This document shows positions 1-8,280 of a DNA stretch of 30,883 nt, one piece after another. The stretch lies in contig CAYYAQ010000055.1 of assembly GCA_964469555.1 (NCBI GenBank), positions 1-30,883 of the forward strand. Direction: 5' to 3'. The translations under genes were made by a program, and so were the position numbers. The first letter of the stretch is position 1. Every line of letters begins with the position of its first letter. The DNA comes from CAYYAQ01 sp964469555 (lineage in GTDB: Bacteria > Planctomycetota > UBA1135 > UBA2386). The notes beneath the pieces were generated by a model that was given only the letters and a program-made list of their open reading frames with translations, searched no databases and was not told where the DNA came from.

Positions 1-13
1 GAGGCAAGCCTGA

Positions 14-1129
14 CCTGAAAACGAAGCAAAAAACTCGAAGGCGGAGACGAAGGCTCTCTCCGTCGACAAGACCGGTCGTGAGATCTGCGACGGCGATCGG
101 TGGGACGCGGCCTACGAGCGCGTGAGGGCAAACAGCCTTAAGCAGGAGGGCTGGCTCGGCAAGGTATTGCTCGAGGATCAGAACGGACTGCGGCGACGCG
201 CGGCTGCCTACGGGATGTTCTACTTCAACAACCCGCAGGACGTGATCCACATGATCTCGTACCTGCCTGGCGAGCCGATCCACGAGATTCGGACGGACGG
301 CTATCACCGGGCGTTGGACTTCTTGAAGGTGCACCTTCCACAGAGCGTGCCGCAGAACAAGGCGTCGAAGTTCGCGGGCAGCGGCATCGTGGTGCCGCGC
401 TACAACTTCAACCCGCTCCCGTTCATGCAACTGCTCGAGCAGAAGAGTGACCTGGATCGAGCGGAGGGGCTGTGGGTTCTGAGCGAGGTGCTGCGCATCC
501 GCCCGGACCTGGGCAGGGCGTATTTCGCAGAGATCAGTCACGTGCTGCCAAAACTCCTGACCTCGAAGTCCAAGATGGTGCGGACGCGAGCCGTGGATTT
601 CATGGCGGCGATCGACACCAAACGCGGTCGACCGGCTCTCGCTGATGCGAAAGACGAGGATCGGATGAAGTGGTTCAAGCAACTCGACTACGAGTTGTTC
701 CCACCGATTCGCCACATCTCCACCGGGCGCGTCGAGATCTACCCGAGCACGGACCGCGACGACCTGGTGAAGGCGTGCAAGCAGGTGATGGCTACCGACG
801 ACGCACTGCCGAAGGGAACGGCGAAGACCAATCCGACGATGCGCTACGGGTTGCGTGTGAACCACCTGCCCAAACCGCTCGGCCTGCTCGGCATCCCGGC
901 CGGGGCACTGATCGTCGCGGTAAACGGGGGCCCGACTCGAACCAAGGACGAGTTGATGGAGTGGATCAACGATGCGCTGGCGCGGCACAAGAAGATGCTC
1001 GCGCAATACGCAACGTACGTGAACGCCCTGAAGCCAGGCCAGGAGAAGCTGCCGCCAGGAATCACTAGCATTCTGGTCGAGTACATCTACAAGGGTCAGG
1101 CCAAGATGAAGCAGTTCGACATCCGCTAG
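14..1129 (+). CDS. HEAT-repeat/PDZ-like protein, 5' part missing or frameshifted
   Basis: I do not recognise a named family. The reading frame is open from base 14. The residues encoded between 14 and the first possible start (GTG at 122) look coding and continue smoothly into the protein, so 122 is probably not the true start. An in-frame TGA sits at 11-13, while another frame (bases 3-31) encodes a matching Lys-rich stretch up to a run of six A at 28-33. One missing A there would join the two, so a sequencing or assembly frameshift is likely. The middle (about 400-640) has helical HEAT-like character. The last part (about 840-1000) resembles a PDZ domain, with a GLLGIPAGALIVAVNG segment. 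Similar HEAT/PDZ combinations are common in planctomycetes. It ends 34 bases before the ABC-F gene. Confidence 0.6.
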   Translation, partial: PENEAKNSKAETKALSVDKTGREICDGDRWDAAYERVRANSLKQEGWLGKVLLEDQNGLRRRAAAYGMFYFNNPQDVIHMISYLPGEPIHEIRTDGYHRALDFLKVHLPQSVPQNKASKFAGSGIVVPRYNFNPLPFMQLLEQKSDLDRAEGLWVLSEVLRIRPDLGRAYFAEISHVLPKLLTSKSKMVRTRAVDFMAAIDTKRGRPALADAKDEDRMKWFKQLDYELFPPIRHISTGRVEIYPSTDRDDLVKACKQVMATDDALPKGTAKTNPTMRYGLRVNHLPKPLGLLGIPAGALIVAVNGGPTRTKDELMEWINDALARHKKMLAQYATYVNALKPGQEKLPPGITSILVEYIYKGQAKMKQFDIR

Positions 1130-1163
1130 TCGACCGAGTAGCGGGCGAACTCACCCCTGAGTC

Positions 1164-3053
1164 GTGACGCTCGTCAGCCTCGAAAAGATCGAACGCCATT
1201 TCGGCGAACTTGTCGTCCTCGACGGCGCCAGCATGCGCGTCGAGGACAAGGACCGCGTCGGCATCATCGGCGGGAACGGCGTCGGGAAGACTACGCTGAT
1301 CAGGATCCTAGCCGGCATCGACGAGCCGGATCGCGGTGCGCGGAACGCGAAGCGTGGCCTGCGAATAGGGTTCGCTGCGCAGATCCCGAAGTTCGTCGAG
1401 AACACGACGGTGCAGGAGTTCGTGCTCCGCGGTGACGGTGAGTTCCAGAAGTTGGAAGAGCGGATCCGGGAGCTCGAGGCGCAGCTCGCGGAGAGCCCTC
1501 ACGACGAAAAGGGGCTGCAGACGTACGGCGCGCTGCAGGGAGCCTTCGAGGCGGGTGGTGGCTACGAGCGCGAACACCTGTGCGAGCGGGTGCTCGACGG
1601 GCTGGGCTTTTCGATGTCGGATCGCGCGAAGAACGTCACGGTACTATCGGGAGGCGAGGGATCGCGGGTAGGCCTGGCGAGTCTCATGTTGCAACCCGTC
1701 GACCTCTTGATCCTCGACGAGCCGACGAACCACCTCGATCTGCCGGGGATCGAGTTCGTCGAGCGTTTCATCGGCAGGCATCCGGGTGCGGTCGTCGTGG
1801 TGAGCCACGATCGGCGGTTTCTCGATTCTGTCGCGACGAGCATCGTCGAGGTCGAAGACGGGTTGGCGACGAGGTGGAAGGGGAACTACTCCGCGTTCAT
1901 CGAGCAGACGGATCAGAAGCTGTTGTCGGCGAGCCGCGCCTTCAAGGATCAGCAGGAGTTCGTCAAGAAGGAGATGGACTACATCCGCAAGCACATGGGC
2001 AGTCGATGGACTGCGCAGGCGAAGGGCCGACTCAAGCGGCTCAAACGGTTGCAACTCATCCAGCGACCGAAGACCAAGAAGGGTGAACTGAAACTGAAGT
2101 TCGTCGGCGGGCGGGGGCAATCGGGGCAGAGCATCCTGGACGTGGAGAATCTCGCCGCTCGTCTTCCGACGGGGAGGGTGTTGTTCGAGGGGTTAACCTT
2201 CCGGCTGTATCACGGTGAGACGCTTGGACTGCTCGGACGCAACGGGACCGGAAAGACGACGCTGATGCGCATCCTGTGCGATCGGGCCGCGGCGAGTGCA
2301 GGTGAAGTTCGACGCGCTCACAAGGTGCGGGCGGGAGTGTTCACCCAGGAAATGTCGGACCTGCCCACGTCTGGAACGGTGTTGGATGCGCTCGGCGTGC
2401 TGGCGCCGCAAGCGACGGGCAAGGAGCTCCGTGATCACCTGGGGTTGTTCATGTTCTCGGGTGATGAATTCGAGGCGAACGTCACGGATCTGTCCGGCGG
2501 TGAGAAGCGGCGGCTGTGCCTCGCGCGGCTGATGTGGGGTGAGTACGACTACCTGTGTCTCGACGAGCCGACAAATCACCTGGACATCACGGCGCGTGAA
2601 GGGCTCGAGGAGGCGGTGCGCGCCTATCCGGGCGCTGCGTTCGTAATCAGCCACGACCGGTGTTTCCTCGAAGCGGTAACGGACCGGGTGCTCTACCTCG
2701 ACGAGAATGGTCTGCGCACGTTCGACGGCGGACTCGGGCAGTGCATCGAGGCGCTTCGCGCAGAGCGGTTGGAGCGCAAGGCGCAGCAGCGCGCCGCGAA
2801 GTCGAAGTCCGAACCCGCCGCCGCGAAGCCCGCGCCGTCGTCCGGCAAGACGGAGAAGATCCGCAACCCGATGATGTTCCAGAAGCTCGAAGAAGAGATC
2901 TTCGCGCTGGAGGAGCAACTCTCCGCCGTGCGTAAGGAGATGGAGCTACCGGAGAACTACGCCAACCACGAAAACCTGCTCCCGCTCCAACAGCGCGAGA
3001 CCGACCTCAACGCCGAGCTCACCACCGCGTACGAACGCTGGGAGAACTGGTAA
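1164..3053 (+). CDS. ABC-F family ATP-binding protein, Uup type
   Basis: This is a 629-residue soluble protein with two ABC ATPase domains and no membrane segments. The first domain has Walker A GGNGVGKTT (residues 36-44), signature LSGGE and Walker B LILDEPTNHLD. The second has GRNGTGKTT, LSGGEKRR and LCLDEPTNHLD. The linker between them is rich in Arg and Lys (RWTAQAKGRLKRLKRLQ), as expected for an ABC-F P-site tRNA interaction motif. A basic segment and a coiled-coil C-terminal domain (FQKLEEEIFALEEQL onward) match the Uup subgroup in order and length (E. coli Uup is about 635 residues). ABC-F proteins act on ribosomes and translation, and Uup has also been linked to DNA transactions. The start is GTG at 1164, because the conserved N-terminus begins there. 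A role in antibiotic resistance is not indicated. Confidence 0.9.
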   Translation: MTLVSLEKIERHFGELVVLDGASMRVEDKDRVGIIGGNGVGKTTLIRILAGIDEPDRGARNAKRGLRIGFAAQIPKFVENTTVQEFVLRGDGEFQKLEERIRELEAQLAESPHDEKGLQTYGALQGAFEAGGGYEREHLCERVLDGLGFSMSDRAKNVTVLSGGEGSRVGLASLMLQPVDLLILDEPTNHLDLPGIEFVERFIGRHPGAVVVVSHDRRFLDSVATSIVEVEDGLATRWKGNYSAFIEQTDQKLLSASRAFKDQQEFVKKEMDYIRKHMGSRWTAQAKGRLKRLKRLQLIQRPKTKKGELKLKFVGGRGQSGQSILDVENLAARLPTGRVLFEGLTFRLYHGETLGLLGRNGTGKTTLMRILCDRAAASAGEVRRAHKVRAGVFTQEMSDLPTSGTVLDALGVLAPQATGKELRDHLGLFMFSGDEFEANVTDLSGGEKRRLCLARLMWGEYDYLCLDEPTNHLDITAREGLEEAVRAYPGAAFVISHDRCFLEAVTDRVLYLDENGLRTFDGGLGQCIEALRAERLERKAQQRAAKSKSEPAAAKPAPSSGKTEKIRNPMMFQKLEEEIFALEEQLSAVRKEMELPENYANHENLLPLQQRETDLNAELTTAYERWENW

Positions 3054-3057
3054 CTAT

Positions 3058-3077
3058 CGAAACTGTGCCTGGCACAG
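3058..3077. repeat. REP-like element, copy 1 (truncated)
   Basis: The sequence CTGTGCCTGGCACAG (3063-3077) is a 7-bp inverted repeat around one central base. With the preceding TCGAA it matches the reverse complement of the element at 16497-16523 at 18 of 19 positions. The outer right arm found in the second copy is missing here. It lies between two convergent genes, just after the ABC-F stop codon, where it may also help terminate transcription. Confidence 0.55.
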
Positions 3078-3080
3078 CCG

Positions 3081-3623
3081 TCAGGCGATTTCGAGTTCGG
3101 CGGCGTACGGCCTGAGGGCGGCGATGATGTCGGTGACGTGGGGGGCGAATTCGACGCCGAAGATCTCGAGGGCGCGTTCGATTTCCTCGCGCTCCACGGT
3201 GGCGGCGAACTTGGCGGTCTTGAACTTCTTCTTCACGCTCTTGGGCGTGAGAGTCGTCACGCCCTCGGGACGAACGAGACAACATGCGACGATGAACCCG
3301 GTCAGTTCGTCGGTCGCAACCAGGGCCTTCGAGAGAAGCGTGTCGTACGGCACGTTCCACTTCGTGTAGTGCGCCGAGATCGCGTGGGCGATCGTGTCCT
3401 CACCGAGTTCACGCAACCGCCCGACGATGCGGTTTGGATGATCCTCCGGCCACTTCTCGTAGTCGGCGTCGTGGAGAAGGCCCGCTATCCCCCACTCGTC
3501 GGCGTCCTCCCCGTGCTTCTCGGCCAGGTAGCGCATCGCGATCTCGACAGTGCGAGCGTGGCGACGCAAACTGTCCGTCTCGGTCATCTCGAACAGGATT
3601 TCGGCGGCGGCTTCACGCTTCAT
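3081..3623 (-). CDS. HD superfamily predicted hydrolase (COG2316-like)
   Basis: The 180-residue protein has the HD-domain signature of metal-dependent phosphohydrolases: H22 in LRRHARTVE, H51-D52 in GLLHDADYEKW, then H80, H85 (AHAISAHYTKW) and D105 (ALVATDELTG). The single-domain size and the segment HDADYEKWPEDHP resemble the COG2316 group of predicted HD hydrolases, whose substrate is not established. It starts with ATG at 3623 behind a GAGGGA ribosome site. It is divergent from the gene at 3655, with only 31 bases between the start codons, an AT-rich gap (ACTATATTCTAAG) that probably holds the promoters. It converges on the ABC-F gene. Confidence 0.8.
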   Translation of the reverse strand: MKREAAAEILFEMTETDSLRRHARTVEIAMRYLAEKHGEDADEWGIAGLLHDADYEKWPEDHPNRIVGRLRELGEDTIAHAISAHYTKWNVPYDTLLSKALVATDELTGFIVACCLVRPEGVTTLTPKSVKKKFKTAKFAATVEREEIERALEIFGVEFAPHVTDIIAALRPYAAELEIA

Positions 3624-3654
3624 TTCCCTCGCGACTATATTCTAAGTTCGCCTC

Positions 3655-5622
3655 ATGAGCGACATCGCCGGAGACCCGCGCCACAGACCCGAGCTCTCGA
3701 AGCTCTGGATCTTCGCGTTGCTGGTCGCGGTGTTCGCCGTGTACGCGCCAACCCTCGGCAACGACTTCACTCTCGACGACAAGTCGATCGCCCGAACCAC
3801 GCTACCGAACGGGCAACCAAACGTGATGGTCGCCGAAGTCCGACCGCTGTCCGAGTACTTCACCTCGGGGTACTGGACGGGATCCTCGGGCAAGAAGAGC
3901 AGCCTCTACCGACCCTTCACGGTCCTGAGCTACGCCATGACGAACGCGTGGTTTGGAACCGCGGCGACCACACACCACCTGATCAACATCTTCCTTCACG
4001 TCTGGGCCGTCCTGTTGGCGTTCCTGCTCCTGACCCGACTCTCGATCCGCCGATTTCCCGCTCTGTTCGGTTCGGCAGCGTTCGGACTCAACGCCATCCA
4101 CAGCGAAGTCGTCGCCGGAATCGTCGGGCGCGCCGAACTCCTCGCTTTGTGCCTCGGTGCCCAGGCGCTGCTACTGCTCTTCCCCAAGACGCCCCCCTCG
4201 CGAAACGTGCGCATCTCGAAGACCGCCGCCAGCGCCGCGCTGCTATTCCTCGCCTTCTGCTCGAAGGAGAGCGCTCTGGCCTGGGCCCCCTTCATCGCCG
4301 TCTATGCGATTGCCGACGACCTCGCCCACCAACGCCGCGTCGCCCGCGGACGAGTTCTGGCCGTTCTCGCCATCGCGCTCCCATCGATCCTCGCCTTCGC
4401 GTTTCTCCGAAACTCCGCGGTCGGCGAAATCACGCAAGTCGTTCACTACTACGCCAACCCACTCGCACACGTCGACACAACGACCCGCGTCCTCTCCGGC
4501 GTGATGATCTGGGGCTTCGGCCTGCTCACGTGCATCTTCCCGTTTCACCTCATCAGCGACTACGGGCCTGTCACATTCGAGCTTGTCGAGACTTTCGGCG
4601 AACCTCGCTTTATTCAATCGTGCGCAGTGCTCGTCGGCTCATTCGCTTTAGGCATCGCGCTCGCGCGGCGACACCCACTGATATTCCTCGCGATGGCGTG
4701 CTTCCTCGGGTTCAGCTTCGCGACGTCGAACATCCTCTTCGCGATCGGCACAATCTTCGGCGAACGCCTCTACTTCACCCCGAGCCTGGGACTTGGGATC
4801 TTCGTAGCTTGGATCGCTTCCAACACCGAACGACGGCTGGTGCTCCTGCCGCTGGCTGCCATGATCCTGATGAGCGGCGGGAAGATCCTCTGGCGCAACG
4901 GCGCGTGGGCCAGCGACGCCGATCTGTTCGCCAGCGACGTCAGCACCGGCACGCAGTGCGTGCGCGTCCTGGACCAGAGAGCACAACAGCTTCGCGGTGT
5001 CGGCAAGGCCGACGAAGCCGAAAAACTCTGGCGGCGAGCGATCAAACTGGACCCGGAGTACCCGGACGCGCTGTTCAACTTCGCCTCCCAGCTCGGCGCG
5101 ACCCGCCGCTTCACGGAGGCGGAGGCACTGCTCGAACGAGCGATCGCGACACCGGACTATCGCAGCCCCCGGCGACACATCTACCGACGTAATCTGTCCG
5201 TTCTCTTCGAGCTCACGAACAGGAAGGAACAGAGCGTCCAACAACTGCGCCTCGCGTGGCAGGAGGACTCCGCGTTCGAGGCGGTCTGGGAACCGCTGGT
5301 CGAACGCACGGTGCTTCACCTGTCCCCCGAGGAAATCAAGCGCATCATCGCGACCGGGGAGGAACGGAATCCCGGTCACGCGACGTGGGTGTTCCTCGCC
5401 GCATCCCTCGACCATCGGCGCGGCGACTTCGCTGCCGCCCAACGAGGCTTCCAGCGAGCGCTCGCCATCCGACCCGGTCACGCCCGGACTCGTCTCGAAC
5501 GCGCCCGAAGCCTGATCGCTGCCGGCCGCCGTGATGACGCCGTGCCGATACTGCGGGAGCTGGCCGCCGACTCCCGCGCACCCAACCATATTCGACAGAT
5601 GGCCCAGCGAATGGCGCGCTGA
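3655..5622 (+). CDS. TMTC-like GT-C membrane protein with C-terminal TPR repeats
   Basis: The protein has 655 residues. The N-terminal two thirds is a polytopic membrane domain; the first helix spans about residues 17-34. The loop after it holds FTLDD (38-42), the acidic motif expected after helix 1 in GT-C glycosyltransferases. Then come SLYRPFTVLSY (83-93) and HHLINIFLHVWAVLLAFLL (107-125), the segments that define the TMTC/DUF1736 class of lipid-linked-sugar-dependent O-mannosyltransferase-like proteins. From about residue 435 to the end it is helical, with tetratricopeptide repeats (for example KADEAEKLWRRAIKLDPEYPDALFNFA). The likely role is transfer of sugar from a polyprenyl carrier to exported proteins; the acceptor is unknown. 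Bacterial members are often annotated only as TPR proteins, so the transferase activity is an inference from the motif. It starts at ATG 3655. Confidence 0.75.
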   Translation: MSDIAGDPRHRPELSKLWIFALLVAVFAVYAPTLGNDFTLDDKSIARTTLPNGQPNVMVAEVRPLSEYFTSGYWTGSSGKKSSLYRPFTVLSYAMTNAWFGTAATTHHLINIFLHVWAVLLAFLLLTRLSIRRFPALFGSAAFGLNAIHSEVVAGIVGRAELLALCLGAQALLLLFPKTPPSRNVRISKTAASAALLFLAFCSKESALAWAPFIAVYAIADDLAHQRRVARGRVLAVLAIALPSILAFAFLRNSAVGEITQVVHYYANPLAHVDTTTRVLSGVMIWGFGLLTCIFPFHLISDYGPVTFELVETFGEPRFIQSCAVLVGSFALGIALARRHPLIFLAMACFLGFSFATSNILFAIGTIFGERLYFTPSLGLGIFVAWIASNTERRLVLLPLAAMILMSGGKILWRNGAWASDADLFASDVSTGTQCVRVLDQRAQQLRGVGKADEAEKLWRRAIKLDPEYPDALFNFASQLGATRRFTEAEALLERAIATPDYRSPRRHIYRRNLSVLFELTNRKEQSVQQLRLAWQEDSAFEAVWEPLVERTVLHLSPEEIKRIIATGEERNPGHATWVFLAASLDHRRGDFAAAQRGFQRALAIRPGHARTRLERARSLIAAGRRDDAVPILRELAADSRAPNHIRQMAQRMAR

Positions 5623-5718
5623 GAGCGGAGGGTCCCGGGAAACTCGCAGAAGAGACCTTTGCCAGCGACGTCGAGGCTGGGGACACTTCCGGTTCCCGCC
5701 GCCCATCGCAGACCACGC

Positions 5719-7394
5719 TTGAACAACCCCACCGCACACCTCGAAGCCCGCCTGCAATCCACGCTCGCGGATCTTCCCGAGAACCAGAAGCAGGCCACAA
5801 GACTGCAACCTCCCAAGGACCGCAAGTTCGGCGACCTCGCGCTCCCGTGCTTCAACCTCGCGAAGCTCCGCAAGCTCCCGCCGCCAGCGGTGGCGACGCA
5901 GATCGCCGAGGAATTCGAAACCGACGAAGTGATCGAGTCAGCGACGGCCGCCGGACCATTCGTCAACTTCAAGTTCCGCCGCGGGGCGCTCGCTCGTTAC
6001 GCAGTCGAGGGAATCCTCACGAATATCGCCCCGTTCGGTCCCAGCGCCCCGAGCGGCAAGAGCATCGTCATCGATTTCTCGTCGCCGAACATCGCCAAGC
6101 CATTCCACATGGGTCACCTGCGTTCGACGGTGATCGGCGGCGCCCTGCGCAGGATCCACAAGTTCCTCGGAGCTGAAGTCCACGGCATCAATCACCNNNN
6201 NNNNNNTCCGACGACGAACTGGCTGCGCACCCGATGCAGCACTTGTTCGAGATCTACGTCCGGTACAACAAGGAAAAGAACGACGAGCTCGAGGCAGAGA
6301 GCGCCGAGAACTTCCGACGCCTCGAGTCCGGCGAGGACAACGAAGAGCGACAGCTATGGCAGCGGTTGCGCGACGTGTCGCTCGACGCCTTCCAAGGCCC
6401 GTACGATCGGCTCGGCGTGGAGTTCGACCACGTGACGGGCGAGAGCTTCTACGAGGACAAGATGGAGGCCGCGGTGCAGCGCGTCGTGGGCGCGGGCATC
6501 CTCGTCGAATCAGAAGGCGCGCAGGTCGTGGAACTCGACGGCGGCAACCAGAAGATCCCGCCGTGCATCCTGCGCAAGAGCGATGGTACGACGATCTACG
6601 CGACGCGCGATCTCGCGGCGATATTCTACCGGTTGGAGGAGTTCAAGTTCGACCGCGCGCTCTACGTCGTCGGTGGCGAGCAGAAGCTGCACTTCCAGCA
6701 GTTGAAGGGTGTCCTGCGCAAGATGGGCCTACCCCAGGCGGATACCGTCGAGCACGTTCCCTTCGGTTTGATCCTCTCCCAGAACGAGGAGACCGGCAAG
6801 TGGGGCAAGTTCTCGACGCGGGGTGGCAACGCGATCTTCCTTGACGAGGTCCTGGACGAAGCGGTCGCAAACGTCCGCGGCATCATCCAGGAGAAGAACC
6901 CCGATCTCGAAAACGCCGACGAGGTCGCGGAGCAGGTCGGCGTATCCGCGATCATCTTCAACGACCTCAAGAACGGTCGCATCAAGGACGTCAAGTTCGA
7001 CTGGGAACTGCTTCTCAACTTCGAAGGGGAGACCGGGCCTTACGTCCAATACGCCGTGGCACGCCTTTCTGGGATTCTTCGCAAGGCTGGCGACGGCACG
7101 GTTGATCCGGCGACGATCGATTACGATCTCCTCGCCGATGCGGACCAGGTCCTGCTCACCATGCTCGAGTTCGGCCCGACCGTGCAGCGTGCTGCCGACC
7201 AGAACGAACCGAGCGTCATCACCAACCTGATGACCCAACTCGCCGGCGACATTCACAGCTACCTGGTGGATCACCACGTGATCCGTGCTGAGGGCGAACT
7301 TCGCGCCGCGCGCATCGCGCTGGTGGTCGCCGCCCGTAACTTGATCCGGACCGGCCTTCGCCTCCTCGGCGTGGCGGCACCCGATCGCATGTAG
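5719..7394 (+). CDS. argS: Arginyl-tRNA synthetase, interrupted by an assembly gap
   Basis: ArgS charges tRNA-Arg with arginine in the cytoplasm. Before the gap the protein shows the N-terminal Add-1 domain and the class I HIGH-type motif in SSPNIAKPFHMGHLRST, ending at GINHL. After the gap it resumes at SDDELAAHPMQHLFEIYVRYNKE. The usual KMSKS region reads GKFSTRGGNAIFLDEVLDEA. The C-terminal DALR anticodon-binding domain ends in the conserved LRLLGVAAPDRM. The two halves are in different frames if the Ns count as ten bases, so the real gap must be 2 modulo 3 in length. By family comparison about 18 residues (around 53 bases, including the LGDWGTQFGKL motif) are missing. The start chosen is TTG at 5719, which places the N-terminus where the family begins. 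Confidence 0.93.
6197..6206. other. Scaffold gap of ten Ns inside argS
   Basis: Ten consecutive N bases. The coding frame differs on the two sides, so ten is a placeholder and not the true length. Confidence 0.98.
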
Positions 7395-7405
7395 AAACGG
7401 AGACC

Positions 7406-7921
7406 ATGAATCTCGACTCATTCCTGCGTGACGTTCCCGACTTTCCAAAACCTGGGATCATGTTCAAGGACATCTCGCCACTCCTCGCGAGTCCCAAGGC
7501 GATGGCCTACACGATCGACTCCATGGCCGAGAGGGTGAGCGACATGAAGATCCAGAGCATCGCCGGAATCGAGTCGCGGGGGTTCCTCTTCGGCACGCCG
7601 CTGGCGATGAAACTCGGCGTTGGTTTCACGCCGATTCGAAAGCCGGGCAAACTGCCCGCAGACACCACCGCGGTCGAATACCTGTTGGAATATGGGACAG
7701 ACAAGCTCGAGATCCACAACGACGCCGTGAACGATGGGGATGCGGTTCTCATCGTGGATGACGTCCTTGCGACCGGCGGCACGGCGCAGGCGGCCTGCGA
7801 GCTGGTCAAGCTGGTCGGCGGCAGCATCGCCGGATGCCTGTTCCTCCTGGAGCTCGGATTCTTGAACGGTCGAGAGAAACTGACGGGCCAAACCGTGATC
7901 TCGCTCTTGATCAACGACTAG
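7406..7921 (+). CDS. apt: Adenine phosphoribosyltransferase
   Basis: Apt salvages adenine by joining it to PRPP to give AMP and pyrophosphate. The 171-residue length is typical. Family marks are PDFPKPGIMFKDISPLL (residues 11-27), the GIESRGFLFG segment (54-63) and the PRPP-binding loop VLIVDDVLATGGTA (114-127). The final part, LLELGFLNGREKL, matches the Apt C-terminus. It starts 11 bases after the argS stop with an ACGGAGA ribosome site, so the two genes are probably co-transcribed. After the stop comes the long regulatory region that precedes the sigma factor gene. I see no clear terminator directly behind apt. Confidence 0.95.
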   Translation: MNLDSFLRDVPDFPKPGIMFKDISPLLASPKAMAYTIDSMAERVSDMKIQSIAGIESRGFLFGTPLAMKLGVGFTPIRKPGKLPADTTAVEYLLEYGTDKLEIHNDAVNDGDAVLIVDDVLATGGTAQAACELVKLVGGSIAGCLFLLELGFLNGREKLTGQTVISLLIND

Positions 7922-7985
7922 AAGCGCTAAGAGCCGCCTGGGCCGCGACTTGGGGATTCTTCTAAAGTTTCGAATGGAATCCGCT

Positions 7986-8012
7986 TAACAGTTGGCCTAC
8001 TCGTGCCGATAC
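7986..8012 (+). promoter_or_regulatory. Candidate FliA/WhiG-type (sigma-28) promoter
   Basis: TAACAGTT, an 11-base spacer and GCCGATAC match the sigma-28 consensus TAAAGTTT-N11-GCCGATAA at 5 of 8 and 7 of 8 positions with exact spacing. Initiation would fall near 8019-8022, some 30 bases before the riboswitch. A perfect TAAAGTTT also occurs at 7963-7970, but it has no -10 box at the right distance. Confidence 0.5.
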
Positions 8013-8048
8013 TAATGGGCCGGCTAGTCGTAGTCGGCATGATCTTTC

Positions 8049-8146
8049 GCTTCTCGACAAAGGCAAAACCACCGAAAGGTGGCGACGCAAAACCAAGGGC
8101 CTACCGCACCGACAGGTGCCACGGCAGCCGGTTCCCGAAATGAAGC
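8049..8146 (+). ncRNA. Cyclic di-GMP-I (GEMM) riboswitch aptamer
   Basis: The conserved GEMM core is present in order: AAAGGCAAAACC (8059-8070), a 5-bp stem closed by a GAAA tetraloop (8069-8082), GACGCAAAACC (8084-8094), GGGCCTA (8097-8103), a hairpin with arms GCAC and GTGC (8106-8119), and GGCAGCCGGTT (8123-8133). The outer helix can form from GCTTCTCG (8049-8056) with CGA and GAAGC (8136-8146), with a small bulge. In this family the GNRA tetraloop docks on a receptor in the other helix, and c-di-GMP binds at the three-way junction. It lies about 135 bases upstream of the sigma factor start on the same strand. No other gene lies between them, so that gene is the evident target. Whether it is an on or an off switch cannot be read from the sequence. 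Confidence 0.88.
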
Positions 8147-8190
8147 TGGGCATGCTGCTCTCTCCCCGAGTTCGCAGCAACCAGAAAGAG

Positions 8191-8280
8191 CCTGGAGAAC
8201 AGGGCGTGGGAATCCGCTGAGGTAGGTCGTTGCGAGGAGCGATTCTCGTCAATCGCCCACGACCTATCGGAGTTCTCCCC
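8191..8280 (+). promoter_or_regulatory. Probable riboswitch expression platform overlapping the ribosome site
   Basis: GGAGAAC (8194-8200) is exactly complementary to GTTCTCC (8272-8278), which lies between the ribosome site (GGAG, 8269-8272) and the ATG at 8281. Inside this outer stem, GCGTGGG (8204-8210) can pair with CCCACG (8256-8261). TAGGTCGT (8223-8230) can instead pair with ACGACCTA (8260-8267). A competing local hairpin, CCTG/CAGG (8191-8194 with 8200-8203), would release the start region. Such mutually exclusive stems suggest control of translation initiation by the upstream c-di-GMP aptamer. This is inferred from pairing only. Confidence 0.5.

Noticed and set aside
3138..5192. Long plus-strand open frame of 684 codons
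   Set aside because: It is antisense to the HD gene and a wrong-frame shadow of the TMTC-like gene. It is Arg/Pro/His-rich with no recognisable domain, a usual artefact in GC-rich DNA.
7963..7970. Perfect TAAAGTTT as the main sigma-28 -35 box
   Set aside because: The GCCGATAC box lies 34 bases further on instead of 11. The weaker TAACAGTT at 7986 has the right spacing and is preferred.
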